Assembly: GCA_021234155.1 (NCBI GenBank) | Contig: JAJEKV010000049.1 | Coordinates: forward strand, 7,563,727 to 7,627,726 | Origin: Isoetes taiwanensis | Taxonomy: Eukaryota; Streptophyta; Lycopodiopsida; Isoetales; Isoetaceae | Direction: 5' to 3' | Length of the DNA stretch: 64,000 nt | In this document: positions 1-10,514 of the stretch, piece by piece | Numbering within the stretch: position 1 is the stretch's first letter | Layout of the letters: each line of letters begins with the position of its first letter | Translations under genes and position numbers: made by a program | Notes under the pieces: generated by a model | What the model saw: the letters and a program-made list of their open reading frames with translations, nothing else | The model's database searches: none | What the model was told of the DNA's origin: nothing

Positions 1-307
1 ACACAAAAAGCAACTACAGCATGGCACAAGGGCCATCATCCTCTCAGGCACAAGAAGCACCACAAATGATCCATCAGAATGCAAGTCTGCTGGCACAAAG
101 ACCTTATCACCCACTTAAATCTCAATCACTCGAGATCGAGACTTTTCCAAAACCGCAATACTTGGTGCATAAGAGCCCCAATCGATATGCAAGAGACCAA
201 GCACAAGATCCGGGGAAGGTATAATGAAAACCAAGACCTTGACCCAAGAAAAACTTCAAATAATGCATGGCTAAACAACTTAAATGGGAGGGGGAGGGTG
301 GATAAGC

Positions 308-442
308 ACCACAAAGGAGAGGCCAAAGACGGCCGATGAGAATGAAAGAGACGCCAGAAAAAGGCTATAAATACCTATGAGTTCTCAACTAGCTCATAGC
401 GTGATTTATCCGCTTAATCTTGAAACGCAGATAAATCATACT
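308..442 (+). repeat. TATA-containing direct repeat, copy A
   Basis: About 135 bases here recur at 4981-5122 with small indels. Both copies share a CAAAGACGGC(C/T)GATGAGAATG block, a GCTATAAATAC box and a CTTGAAACGCAGATAAATCATAC block. The TATA-like box in the middle of a direct repeat about 4.7 kb from its partner would suit the U3/R part of a degraded LTR or a duplicated promoter. I see no clear primer-binding site just downstream, so an LTR identity is inference only. Confidence 0.6.
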
Positions 443-1902
443 CTAGAGCCTAGTTGCACTCCAACACCACCAAAACAACCATGTCAAAAAAGAGGCGTAT
501 GATTAGTAAATCAATGTTGAAGAATTAAGGGGTACAAAGTCAATACTAAAACAAAAGGGGTAGTGAAAATGAGCACGAGTAGGTCCAAACAACTAAGAAT
601 ACTAAAAGGTGAAAGGAAACTAAAGCCTTTCTACAACCCAATGTGCTCCAAAATCCAAAGGATGTGATCACAACACAAAGAATGGGAGTCCAATAATAAA
701 ACTTTCTAGTACACCACTATTAAGGCAACCAAATCAAACGAAAACCGGCAAATACCAAAAAACTATAAAGGAGAAGAGAGAGAGAAGAAAAACACAACAA
801 GGGGAACTCAAGAGCTAATACGCAACCTAATTTAGGGAGCTAATCGAAGACCTAGGAGGATACCAAACAAGACACGATTACAGTGCGCAGAAAAACACTG
901 ACATATCTAGGCACAAGGGCCAATGATGCAAATCTGTAATCTCTAGAAATATAGGAACCTGGAAAAGCACACAACTACAAAAGTCCAAACCATCAAAACT
1001 CCATTGCAAAGATGAGAACTTAAAAGCCCATATCATGTGTCAAATGCCAAAACAAACTGCGATGCAAGCAACAAAACAAAACTACCGCTCAAAATGAGAA
1101 AGAGGTCTAAAGTGTATAAAGTAAAATAGAGCAAAATTAGAGGTACAATGCTAAAGAGCCATGCCTACAAACCGAAAAAGGAGAAATAAACTCAAATATA
1201 AAGATCCAAACAAGCTACAAGCAAGTAAAACTCAAATGACACCGATAAAGGACCAACTACTACAGAGACCATTCTATTAACTCCAAGTGGCAATCAGCTA
1301 AGCAACCAAAATTTCTACACCACTATACCACAACCACCAACAGGTCAAACCCTAACGATCAATAATACTAGAAGAAAGGGCAGAGAAACGGATCCAATGT
1401 GCAAGGACACAATAGGTGAAATAGCCCCTACAAAACTCCAATATCAACAGATCTAACTAAAGGGAAGAAAAGGTAAAACTATGCCATATCTAACTAAACT
1501 TGCACAAACCTAGAAGACATCTAAACTTGCACAAACCTAGAAGGCATTCCAACCCCAAGAACCTTGAAATCAAGCCCCAAAGAGTCTTGTCAAAACAACC
1601 AAAAGGAAGATTCAAAATCCAAGCCCTCCAATAATTGACATGGTTTCTGAGCAGACACCATCAATTTAGGTTCCTAAGGCCACTACGACAGGTGATACAA
1701 GGTGTCGACTACTCATAACGTCTAATGAATCAAGAAAGATGAGCATAATGTTGAAAATGGACAACAATGCCACCCCCTGTGGGCACAAACAAGGCGCAAC
1801 AGTCTAGAAAAATGACATATGATTTCTACAAAGGTGAGCTATAGCTAGTCACAACAAACTCATTTTATTTTATTTTACGTAAAAGGACAAAACTCAACGA
1901 TA

Positions 1903-2040
1903 ACTGCCTTAGCAATGGCATAGAAACTATTCTGACGTACTTAAGGGACCCAAGTGGTCCACGAAAAAAGGACTGCCTTAGCAATGGCATAGAAACTATT
2001 CTGACGTACTTAAGGGACCCAAGTGGTCCACGAAAAAAGG
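1903..2040. repeat. 69-bp exact tandem duplication
   Basis: The segment starting ACTGCCTTAGCAATGG and ending GGTCCACGAAAAAAGG occurs twice head to tail with a period of 69 bases and no mismatch that I can see. The absence of divergence implies a recent event. Confidence 0.9.
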
Positions 2041-2050
2041 AAACCGACTA

Positions 2051-2420
2051 GGGAAAATAAAGACAAGGCAAGGACAAAATCGAACCAAAGAGCCGAACAA
2101 CTCAAAGTGTCCCACTAAAAATCCACAAAGGCTTAAATATCCATATGCTAAGTGAAGATTGTACCCTCAAGCTTAAGGGAACCACAAGCTAGTGAAAATT
2201 GTACCATTTAGGCTACTAATAAACACCCACAAGTTGAACATAACTCAATAGGGGCAATAAAGCTAAGGCAAGGACAAAATTGAATCAAAGAGCCCAACAA
2301 TTGCTTATTAAAAATCCACAAGGGCTTAAATATCCATATGCTAAGTGAAAGGTTGTACCATCAGGCTTAAGTGAACCACATCTAAGTGGATTGTACCATC
2401 GTAGCTACTAATAAACACTC
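2051..2420. repeat. Diverged ~200-bp tandem duplication
   Basis: Two adjacent copies with a period near 200 bases share AAGGCAAGGACAAAAT, GGCTTAAATATCCATATGC and GCTACTAATAAACAC blocks, with scattered substitutions and small gaps between them. It is older than the exact 69-bp duplication just upstream. Confidence 0.75.
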
Positions 2421-2613
2421 ACAATATGCAAACAACATGCCCAATAACAACATACTCAATGTGAATGGGTACCTGGTGCTCAAGACTGTATCTAGAAATG
2501 GACAAGAGCGGACAAAATTGCCTACAAGAACCAATAATACCTACTGAACACTCATGAGATGTCACACTCCAAGCAAAATTACGCCATAATAACTAAAGAA
2601 CACTCGTGATGCA

Positions 2614-2762
2614 GACCACACAATCTAACATAAAACAAATGCCTACTTGCTACTTAGAACTGTAACCAGAATGCACATTTCCGCTAGACCACACAATCTA
2701 ACATAAATCAAATGCCTACTTACTTGCTGCTTAGAACTGTATCCAGAATGCACATTTCCGCT
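2614..2762. repeat. ~73-bp tandem duplication
   Basis: GACCACACAATCTAACATAA begins at 2614 and again at 2687. The two units then run in parallel to AATGCACATTTCCGCT, with a 4-base insertion (TACT) in the second unit. Confidence 0.85.
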
Positions 2763-3367
2763 GACTTAAACGCTTGCAAAACTCCCATTCTTGCAAAAGG
2801 CTAAAACTTAATGACATCTGGACAATCAAAAGTAAAAAGCAAAGAAACTACTATTGGTCAAAGTTACTAGGGACAAAAAAGCAAAACCTAATGCACTACA
2901 AGGTAAAACTGATTTCAAGAGTTATCCATCTGTGCATGCGCACAAAATGACAGTTCATAACACATTACAAAACTGCCATGGACTATTTAGTCGATGCGCA
3001 CGGTTCTGCGGTGTACTACATCTTTTGCAGTTTATAGGGCTCAGCTCAAAGTTCCAACACCACGGTGGAGAGTCCAGCATCATACATATCCATCTAAGGC
3101 CATGGTTGTTGAGACAATACGAAGGCAGCTATGCAGGAAAAACAAGATAACAGCTCCATTTCTACTGGCCAAAATGCTTGCACAATGTTCTGAAGCTCCA
3201 AACAAGCTGGGATGCAAATAACACAGTAAATAGTCAAACCCAAACTGAAAGGCCTTAGCAGATTTAGACAGATGGGAACTTGAGACCATCATTAAGCAGG
3301 AATCCAAACCTATCCAAGTCTCATAGCAAGTACTGTGTGCATGCAGAATTTAAAACTGTCCAGTAAC

Positions 3368-3525
3368 GATGAAGTCAAACCCTGCCAGACAAGCATTACT
3401 GCACGGTGATGTGAACAATTGTGATGAAGTCAAATCCTGCCAGAAAAGCATTCCTGCACGGTGATGTGAACAATTGTGAAGAAGTCAAATCCTGCCAGAA
3501 AAGCATTACTGCACGGTGGCGTGGA
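3368..3525. repeat. 55-bp tandem triplication
   Basis: Three head-to-tail units begin at 3368, 3423 and 3478. Each has GA(T/A)GAAGTCAAA(C/T)CCTGCCAGA followed by a GCATT(A/C)CTGCACGGTG block. The third unit diverges at its 3' end. No coding frame runs through it. Confidence 0.9.
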
Positions 3526-4980
3526 GCTTGCCCTATAGAAATAGATTACCACAAATAGACTGGCACAAACTCAAAGGAAGAGAGACCTTGGAATTGCTGA
3601 TCAAGCGATACAAATAACACCTTAGGCTCAAGCAACACTAACATTAAATGAAGCTAGCCATCTCCAGACACGTCCATAGCCAGTACTATCCATGAGACTG
3701 CAATCTTCTAGGTGAACGTATCTTGAGACACTGCAGTAGACTTAGTACGAGCCACCAATCGCAACACAACATCATACTCCAAGCTCTGAACAAATGCATT
3801 CTGGCTTGAAACTAGCCTCAACAAATTTCTCTATGCTAACTAGCAATCAGAAAAGCATGACCAACAAGACGATGTGCAACGAGAAAAATAACAAGCTCTC
3901 ATAATTCTGACATAACTTCGTTCTGTCAAGTCACTAAACGCAATTCATACAAAACCAAACATATTCTAGAGCCCACGATCTCAATGTTTCCTAAAAAAGC
4001 GTAGAGAAGGGATCCAAATTTCACTCAGCTACACACATTCAAAACGAAAGGAGTGCACCGGAAACATGAACGTGAATCGGGAAGCTTAAAAATGGCTAGA
4101 GATAGAAGAATAGGAGATGGAGTACTCTACGGATGCACAAAAGGCCTTTGGACGTCAACAAAGGAATGTCATAGTGCAAAGAAAAACAAATAGATCGTTT
4201 AAAATACTCATCATGAACATAACCAATCAGCTCTCGCATGCCAAAAATTATTGAGAAATTGACTTTACAGAGTATGTGATGAAGGTAATCCTCAACTCAC
4301 AGCTACCAATACCTCCTCGCAACTGCAATCCTTCTCCGAGCAAAGCTATGGCAACTAAGGATGTGACGTAAGAACTCATGGCCACGCCCAGAGACCGACG
4401 AACCTGTTCCTGCTAAAGCAACAAATGACAGAGAAAGCATCCTTGCCCTTGAAATAAAACATAAGAAATAAACCATAAAAGAACATCTCAGATCTCTGTG
4501 CCAGCCTGGTCGGCAAGTGTCTGATGCCACAAGAAATTCAAACAGAGCTCACACAATAGAACCATCGCCTCTGCAAAAGACTTAGCCCAGAATCCAGCCT
4601 CAACAATCTGCAGCTCAGCCCCAAACCCTAGCTTGGCAGTGTACATGCAACAACGCACTCCAAAGGGTAGCTCGAACAAATCTACCACAAGTGCTTATGT
4701 GCGGATTCAACCTGCTGGTGTAAAATCGTTGGCCTAGCTGCCGACTTAAACCGGAAGAGCTTTCCACAAGAACTAAACGAACGAAAACCCTGGCTCTCCT
4801 AAACTCCTCGAGAATAACTTGCATGAACGCAACCGCTTGAACCAGGCACAAAAATTGAACAATCAAATGGTGCGAACCCCGGTGGTAAACGGGATCGCCC
4901 GCAACGAAAAGGAAATCGAGAATCCACAATCGGCCATAAAGGGAGAGGATCGCCCAGAGAGAAGAGAAATGGGACAAGTG

Positions 4981-5122
4981 ACCACAAAGGGAGAGGCTCA
5001 AAGACGGCTGATGAGAATGAAAGAGACGCAAAAGGCTATAAATACTCTAAGGGGAGCTCCCTCAACTAGCCTCAAGAAGCAGATTTATCTGCTAATCTTG
5101 AAACGCAGATAAATCATACTTA
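4981..5122 (+). repeat. TATA-containing direct repeat, copy B
   Basis: Second copy of the repeat at 308-442, with the same CAAAGACGGC block, GCTATAAATAC box and AAACGCAGATAAATCATAC end. It stops a few tens of bases before the first LINE-like codons of LINE-A, so the LINE copy may have inserted at or just beyond this repeat. Confidence 0.6.
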
Positions 5123-5159
5123 GTTCTAGATGTTGCCACTGATTGTTTTATCTCACGCA

Positions 5160-5586
5160 GAAAGATGAAGGGGTTGCCATGCAATAGTTGGTTTGATGCG
5201 TCTTGTAGAGCAAAAAGAGAGGCATTTAAGCAGGCAAGGGGGAAAGATAGACAGAGATTAAAGAATATTTTGCACTCACGAAATAAAAAAAGAAAAAGTA
5301 TGTGTATCAGAGACAGCAGGAGCTGATCCGTGACACTATAGCAGATCTAAAAAAATTCTGGAATGAGCTTAAGCCTAAGATGAAGCAGGAGACCCACCTG
5401 GAAACCATGGCTTTAGTAAGCCAAGTGCTTAAGCTGTATCACATGCCGGAGGCCAATGTCGGTAATATTGACTTACAGGATGTAGGCTGGTGCTTTGATT
5501 TGGAAGACTTAGAAGAAGGGTTAAGTCATCTTGCCAACGGGAAAGCGGTTGATTCAATTGGGCTGGTAGCTGAAATGTTCAAATAA
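5160..5586 (+). pseudogene. LINE-A ORF2, linker and RT N-terminal part
   Basis: The frame around 5190-5290 reads through a WFDASCRAKREAFKQAR-type segment. After a frameshift near 5300, an open frame of 94 codons (5302-5586) contains LEEGLSHLANGKAVDSIGL. This is the conserved LANGKAxGxDG entry to LINE reverse transcriptases, with the usual D-G altered. It stops at TAA 5584-5586 and homology continues in other frames. LINE-B shows the same succession (WFDDEC, then LANGKAADLDG) at 27441-27830, which supports the assignment. Confidence 0.75.
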
Positions 5587-5810
5587 GGTAACTCAATACA
5601 TGTTGCATTGTTGTCATTATTTAACAATGTTTTCGCAAAGGGTTTCCTCGCACTTGGCGGTGAAACGAGTTATCCCTTGCATAAAAGCTGGAGATGAGAA
5701 TGATCCGGAAATTACCGAATGATTACGGTTAGTAGTTTATATGCCAAATTATTTGCTGCTATCTTTGAATTGTAAATTGAGCACTGGGCTAAAAACATAA
5801 TGTTAGAGCT

Positions 5811-6431
5811 TTGGACAGCGGGGCTTTAGACCAAAAAGATCTACAGTTGATCATTTGGTTACTGCGAGCTATGGTTGATTCGGTTAAGGGTAAGAAAAAA
5901 CCCCTTTATGCTCTTTTTGTTGATTATGCTAAGGCATTTGACACGGTATCTCGTAGCAATTTATGGGAGAGAATGGAGGCCCTAGGGGTACCAATTGAGC
6001 TTAGGCATGCAATGAAGATACTTTATGATAAAGTTTTGGTACAGCTATCATCCCCTACATTGAGCAATTGCTTGAGATGTGGTAGAAAGTAATATTGGAG
6101 TGAAGCAAGGGTGCCCATTGTCGCCCACACTATTTGGCCTATTCATAGACCAACTATGAGGCTTGGATGTTCGAATATGGCGGGAGGGGACCCCATTGTT
6201 TAGATGCATGGTTACATTTGCTCTTATATCTTTGATGATGTTGTTCTTCTTTTCGGATTCGATGGAAGGCATCGAGAAACATTTAGATCTTATTTGGCAC
6301 ATTTACGTGAGCAGAAAAGTATGAAGGTAAATATGTCAAAGACTAAGATGATGGTATTTGGGACAAATAAAGTAGATCATCTTAAATTCCTCTATCATGG
6401 AGAACTTTGTGGAAATTGTCACCTCATATAA
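5811..6431 (+). pseudogene. LINE-A reverse transcriptase core, frameshifted
   Basis: The segment 5811-6092 translates to an RT block with ALFVDYAKAFDTVSRSNLWE, equivalent to motif A of LINE RTs, followed by an LGVPIELRHAMKILYD helix. Near 6090-6150 the GVKQGCPLSP motif B survives in a shifted frame. A third open stretch (6204-6431) carries FDDVVLLFGFD in place of the usual YADDVxLL box, then the thumb-like MKVNMSKTKMMVFG segment. At least two frame changes and changed catalytic surroundings make it inactive. Confidence 0.8.
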
Positions 6432-6445
6432 GTATCTAGGGATAC

Positions 6446-7468
6446 ATGTGGACAAGGGGCATAAATTTGGAACTCTTTGTTGAGCATAGAGTAAATGGAG
6501 GCCCGAAAGCATTATATAGCATGCAGCGTAAAAAGTGGAAGCAGAAATATGGGACTTTAGCTTTGAGGCGTACATTATATCGTGTCTTTGGTCCAAAGCA
6601 GTTTTGCTCTATGGGTGTGAAGTATGGGGGTAGGGATTATCGCAGAGAATCCTGGAAAAAGGTTGAGAAAGTGCAGAAGAAGTTCTTGAGAACAGAATTG
6701 GGTACTAAAGCTCAAACTCCATATGATATGCTGCTTGTAGAGTGTGGCATGATGCCCCTAGAGGCTGAAGCCTTATGCAGAACGCTTACATATCTCTATA
6801 AGTTGCTATTTGATATGCCAGAAGATAGCTTACCAAGGCTAGCATTAGAAGAAACAAGAGACAAGGGATGGTACTCAGATATTAGGGAATGGATGAGGAA
6901 GTGGGGGATGGACATTCATGGTATACGTGAGAATAAGGGCAATTTAAGAGAGTGGGTGCATGAGCACCTCATTGGAAGAAGCTGGAGAGTCCCGGAGACA
7001 AAAAAATATTTCTATAGGCAGTATTTAAATCCCACTCTCCAAGAGGCCAAATATCTCAAGGAAGGTGTGTCTTTTGGCGCCAGACAGATGATAAGCAGGA
7101 TGCGGCTTAGCTCCCATAGGCTTGGGGTTGAAGTTGGACGTTGGAGTAATATTCCCCATGAATTGAGATTTTGCAAAGTATGCAATATGGGAGAAGTAGA
7201 AGATGAATTGCATGTCATCGTAAGGTGCCCGTCATACTCAGGAATTCGAGATAAGTACAGTATCCACTCAAACTCTTTGCTGGAATTCTTTGATATGCCT
7301 GGACATCACATTGGGAAATACTTGAAGGAAATATTGATACAGAGAGAACATCTAATGAGTATTAAAGATTGTAATGTTATACATGATGAGAGATGGGAAG
7401 AGTCTAATGCATTCTTGTCAGAAGATGCATTAGAGGATATCTTTTATAACGTTGAATATGTACATTGA
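6446..7468 (+). CDS. LINE-A ORF2 C-terminal region with Cys/His finger
   Basis: A 340-codon open frame covering the region after the RT thumb. It starts in the helix that carries the KYLGI-type motif just upstream, contains KKWKQKYGTLALRRTLYRV and a long linker, and ends with a CKVC-x10-HVIVRC zinc finger at about residues 252-270, the finger usual at the C terminus of LINE ORF2. The ATG at 6446 is the first in the open stretch and not a natural start; the frame is a surviving piece of a longer polyprotein. It is the longest intact frame of this copy, stops 3 bases short of the conserved 3' tail, and the LINE-B C terminus aligns in layout. Confidence 0.8.
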   Translation: MWTRGINLELFVEHRVNGGPKALYSMQRKKWKQKYGTLALRRTLYRVFGPKQFCSMGVKYGGRDYRRESWKKVEKVQKKFLRTELGTKAQTPYDMLLVECGMMPLEAEALCRTLTYLYKLLFDMPEDSLPRLALEETRDKGWYSDIREWMRKWGMDIHGIRENKGNLREWVHEHLIGRSWRVPETKKYFYRQYLNPTLQEAKYLKEGVSFGARQMISRMRLSSHRLGVEVGRWSNIPHELRFCKVCNMGEVEDELHVIVRCPSYSGIRDKYSIHSNSLLEFFDMPGHHIGKYLKEILIQREHLMSIKDCNVIHDERWEESNAFLSEDALEDIFYNVEYVH

Positions 7469-7470
7469 TC

Positions 7471-7519
7471 GTCTCATAGACACGGTGGTCTGGGCGTAAT
7501 AAATACAACATTTCATTTC

Positions 7520-7523
<4 letters not shown>
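7471..7523 (+). repeat. LINE 3' tail T1
   Basis: GTCTCATAGACACGGTGGTC followed by TGGGCGTAATAAA and a pentamer-like CATTTCATTTC run. It matches in layout the tails at 29810-29880, 60910-60990 and 61166-61237 (plus) and 50551-50617 and 53701-53760 (minus). It lies directly after the LINE-A stop codon and so marks the true 3' end of this element. Confidence 0.7.

Positions 7524-7574
<51 letters not shown>
7522..7574. repeat. (TC)n microsatellite
   Basis: More than 20 uninterrupted TC dinucleotides directly follow the LINE-A tail. Either it grew from the element's terminal simple repeat, or the element inserted next to it. Confidence 0.95.
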
Positions 7575-7576
<2 letters not shown>

Positions 7577-7634
7577 GGTCTCTCTATAGCCCTACCAACT
7601 CGCTAGCCACACCCCTTCTAGCTACCTAGGTGTC

Positions 7635-8010
7635 TCTCGAACCCTTCACCGCTTTCTCTCTCTGACGAAGGCGACTCATGGCGCGCCAGTAGCATGGCAC
7701 TTCATCGCTTTCTCTCTCTAACGAAGGCGACTCATGGCGCCGATGTAGCATAATGCCTCACGCTTTCTCTCTCGATGAAGGTGACTCATGAGTGCGCCCG
7801 ATAGCATGTGCCGTATTGACTCATCATGGCGCCCGGTAACATAATGCCCTCACGGCGTCGGCGCCGATAGCATGTACCCGGTGACTCATGGGCGTCGATA
7901 GCATGTGCCTCACTACTTTCTCTCTCTCGCGGCGGCTCATGGCGCGCCAGTAGCATGTGCCTCACCGCTTTCTCTCTCTGACGAAGGCGACTCATGGCGC
8001 GCCAGTAGCA
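7635..8010. repeat. GCGCCAGTAGCATG minisatellite, type 1
   Basis: Irregular tandem array built from TTTCTCTCTCTGACGAAGGC and GACTCATGGCGCGCCAGTAG modules followed by CATG(T/G). Units vary in length (roughly 45-75 bases) and are interrupted. It passes without a break into the second array, which shares the GCGCCAGTAGCATGTGCC core. Confidence 0.8.
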
Positions 8011-8729
8011 TGTGCCAAGTTGCGCTCAAAATTAGCGGGGGTGAGTAAGTATACGCTTCTTCCTTGTGTCCAATCTCATGGCGCCCGATAGCATAATGCC
8101 AAGTTCTAGCACACTCAAAATTCGCGGGTGTGTAAGCCTACACTCGCTTCTTCCGTGTGTCCAATTCGGTGAGTCCCTGCGAGTCGCCTTCTGCTTCTTC
8201 CTTGTGTCCAATTCGGTGAGTCGCCTTCTTCTTCCTTGTGTCCAATCCCATTCGCGCCAGTAGCCTTCTGCTTCTTCCTTGTGTCCAATTCGGTGAGTCG
8301 CCTTCTTCTTCCTTGTATCCAATCTCATTCGCGCCAGTAGCATGTGCCAAGTTCTAGCACACTCAAAATTCGCAGGGTGCGTCGCCTTCTTCTTCCTTGT
8401 GTGCAATCCCATTCGCGCCATTCGCGCTAGTAGCATGTGCCAAGTTCTAGCACACTCAAAATTCGCAGGGTGAGTCGCCTTCTTCTTTCTTGTGTGCAAT
8501 CCCATTCGCGCCAGTAGCATGTGCCAAGTTCTAACACACTCAAAATTCGCATTCTTCTTCCTTGTGTGCAATCCCATCCGTGCCTGTAGCATTCTTCTTC
8601 CTTGTGTGCAATCCCATCCGCGCCAATAGCATTCTTCTTCCTTGTGTGCAATCCCATCCGCGCCAGTAGCATGTGCCAAGTTCTAGCACACTCAAAATTC
8701 GCATTCTTCTTCCTTGTGTGCAATTCTTA
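8011..8729. repeat. GCGCCAGTAGCATGTGCC minisatellite, type 2
   Basis: Higher-order array with units composed of CGCGCCAGTAGCATGTGCC, AAGTTCTAGCACACTCAAAA, TTCGC and CGCCTTCTTCTTCCTTGTGT modules. The AGCACACTCAAAATTCGC module appears at about 8106, 8356, 8450, 8530 and 8685. Because units are often multiples of three, the minus strand has a 215-codon open frame (8032-8679) rich in TRKK and HMLLAR repeats. I regard this frame as a by-product of the array, not a gene. Confidence 0.85.
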
Positions 8730-8868
8730 ATAGCCCTTTAGCCCTTTAGTCCCCTTCCATACCATACAATTCTTAATTCCTAATTCTTTATAGCTTTAGC
8801 AATACCCTTTAGCAATTCTCAATTCTTAATAGCCCTTTAGCTCTTTAATCCCCTTCCATACCATACAA
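8730..8868. repeat. AATTCTTAATAGCCCTTTAG duplication
   Basis: CAATTCTTAATAGCCCTTTA followed by CCCCTTCCATACCATACAA occurs twice, about 90 bases apart, with a short AT-rich spacer that is itself made of CAATTCT fragments. It continues the repeat-generated landscape from 7.5 kb. Confidence 0.7.
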
Positions 8869-9398
8869 CCTCATGGCCACTTTTGTAGCCCCTTGCCCAG
8901 ACTCCCATTTGGAGGGAGACATTCCCCAGCCCCAGCCCTAGCCCCAGCCCACCAGGGAGAACCAAGGGGAGGGACCGCTCGCGAAAACGGCCCCGATCGG
9001 ATAACAAGAACAGGGGAGAAACCTCTTCTATGAGGAAGGAGGCCCGGTCGAAGGCCCAGTCCATGAGATCGACCCAGGAGACGGACAAAGGCTGCTCAAA
9101 CCCGACAATGCACCAAACGCAGGCGCAGATGAGGGCCATGAAACAAATGGAGGAACAAATTGAGAGCAACAGAGCCCGGATTGCAGGACTGGCAGCAGAG
9201 ACACAATCTTCAGCGTCCCACGTACTCAAAAGACAGTTGGCAGCAGAAAGGCAACAGATTGCAGAGATGGGGACCCGCATGCAGCAGTTTGAAGACGTGC
9301 GAGGGGCAACAGGATAAGCAGGGTCTTGCTGACTTGCGAGCTCGCATGGATTCCCTCCTCACCACCATCGAGACTATGGCACGGGACAAGCAGGGTGT

Positions 9399-10208
9399 AT
9401 GACATATTTAACAAAATTTGGACTTATTCAAATCTAATAGATATACATCAAGGATGTCATGATAAGATTATAAGTATTTTCAATTCTTATTGATTTCAAA
9501 AATTCATTCAATTTATCTTTAGATCATTGATGGCTACTAAAGTATAAGATTTATTTTCGCTTTATTTTATTTAGAATTAAATTTTCATCTAAGATAAACT
9601 CTGTATGAATAAAATGCTATTTTTTAGAAATATTCATAGAAGAATCTTTTAGATTGAAATTAATTAACTAATTACGCTTATGCTTTAAAAAATTAAATAG
9701 CTTATTATTGATTATATTTTATTTCATCAATAATAAATTATTCAATAGTTATTATTAAAATATTAACTTTATCATTTAATTAATTTCAACCTAAAACTTT
9801 TCCTAAAGTATTCTTAAAAGTGTAAAAGTTTGTCAATTGTGAAATTCTCATATGAATTTTAAGTCAATCACTTATTAAACCATCAGATTTTCACTTATTA
9901 AACCATCAGATTTAATTTAAAAATTATCATGATTGGCAAATTTTAAATTTGTTAAATTACTGAAAATTGAACTTTTATATTTTTGAATGTCTAATTCTAA
10001 AATAGATTCAAGTGAAAATTAGTTTGAAAAGTAATTTTATTCTTTGACAACCATTATAGTTTTAATCTAAAGATAAACTTATATAATAAAAACTTATAAA
10101 AATTATACCAATCAAGAAGAATTAAACAATACATAAATTCTTATAATGGAATCTTTGAAGTGCTATCTATTAAATCTGAATAAGTCCAATTTTTATTGAA
10201 TATGTCAT
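9399..10208. mobile_element. AT-rich terminal-inverted-repeat element (MITE-like)
   Basis: 810 bases, very AT-rich, with no open frame. The left end ATGACATATTTAACAAAATT and right end ATTGAATATGTCAT are inverted. The inverted match continues inward for about 40 bases (GGACTTATTCA...CTATTA on one side, complementary to TAAATCTGAATAAGTCC on the other) with a few mismatches. It is flanked by GTGT at 9395-9398 and 10209-10212, a putative 4-base target duplication. With no transposase it is non-autonomous. The superfamily is unclear because a 4-bp duplication fits none of the common plant classes cleanly. Confidence 0.8.
9868..9912. repeat. 22-bp tandem duplication inside the MITE-like element
   Basis: CACTTATTAAACCATCAGAT followed by TT is present twice in direct succession. 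This is another example of the short exact duplications scattered through the window. Confidence 0.8.
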
Positions 10209-10514
10209 GTGTTGAGCAGGATACAGTGGCAACTATCTCCCGCCTCAAGTCAGAAGCTGAGGGGTCTGCCACCATAATACAGAACATCCGAGCCACCTTC
10301 GAAGCCAGCCAGCAGGCAAAGCTAAAAACCCTACAGAGTAGGGCTGAGACACAAGATCAAGAGATGCAGGAGCTCCGGACAACCATTACCCAGCAAGGCA
10401 GGGTACGGTAGTGCACGAATGAGTTGGCCAAGCAGCAGAGATTCCAACAGGTCCATGAACAAACTTATAGTGATATATAAGAAGATTCATCTCTTCATCT
10501 CTTCAAATGGCACG

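Larger units (their letters stand above)
443..4300. other. A-rich intergenic stretch without a recognisable gene
   Basis: Nearly 4 kb of A-rich DNA with no long reading frame on either strand and no domain I recognise. The longest open frame (98 codons from 2854) has no familiar motif. The stretch does hold several local tandem duplications, listed separately. Its position between the two TATA-containing direct repeats leaves open a large non-coding retroelement derivative, but no terminal TG/CA, target duplication or polypurine tract could be fixed. Confidence 0.5.
5150..7523 (+). mobile_element. LINE-A: 5'-truncated non-LTR retrotransposon
   Basis: The order of remains is a region around a WFDASC motif that usually lies between endonuclease and reverse transcriptase, then decayed RT, then an intact C-terminal frame with a Cys/His finger. 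The copy lacks an endonuclease domain upstream, so it is 5' truncated. It ends with GTCTCATAGACACGGTGG and a CGTAATAAA string followed by CATTTCATTTC and a long TC microsatellite. The same kind of tail is seen at LINE-B and four other places. The RT keeps the FAKAFD-type core (here VDYAKAFDTVSR). Confidence 0.85.
8873..10480 (+). pseudogene. Coiled-coil protein ORF, split by a DNA transposon
   Basis: An unrecognised protein. After a possible start MATFVAPCPDSHLEGD at 8873 the frame shifts into a basic stretch with RKRPRSDNKNRG (about 8980-9015, nuclear-signal-like). It then enters a long hydrophilic helix rich in Q, E, R and A with heptad character (9090-9300). A one-base frame change near 9318 leads to LADLRARMDSLLTTIETMAR, interrupted at 9398 by an 810-bp element. 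The helix resumes at 10209 as VEQDTVATISRLKSEAEG and runs on to 10480 across one in-frame TAG near 10411. Removing the insertion and one target copy restores a continuous frame. It could be a host gene or the ORF1 of an unknown retroelement. Confidence 0.55.

Noticed and set aside
3360-3525. Possible CRISPR-like array (three 55-bp units)
   Set aside because: The repeats are directly adjacent with no unique spacers, in plant nuclear DNA; a plain tandem triplication.
8032-8679. 215-codon minus-strand open frame
   Set aside because: It lies wholly in the modular minisatellite, has only repeat-derived TRKK/HMLLAR words, and competing frames of the same kind overlap it.
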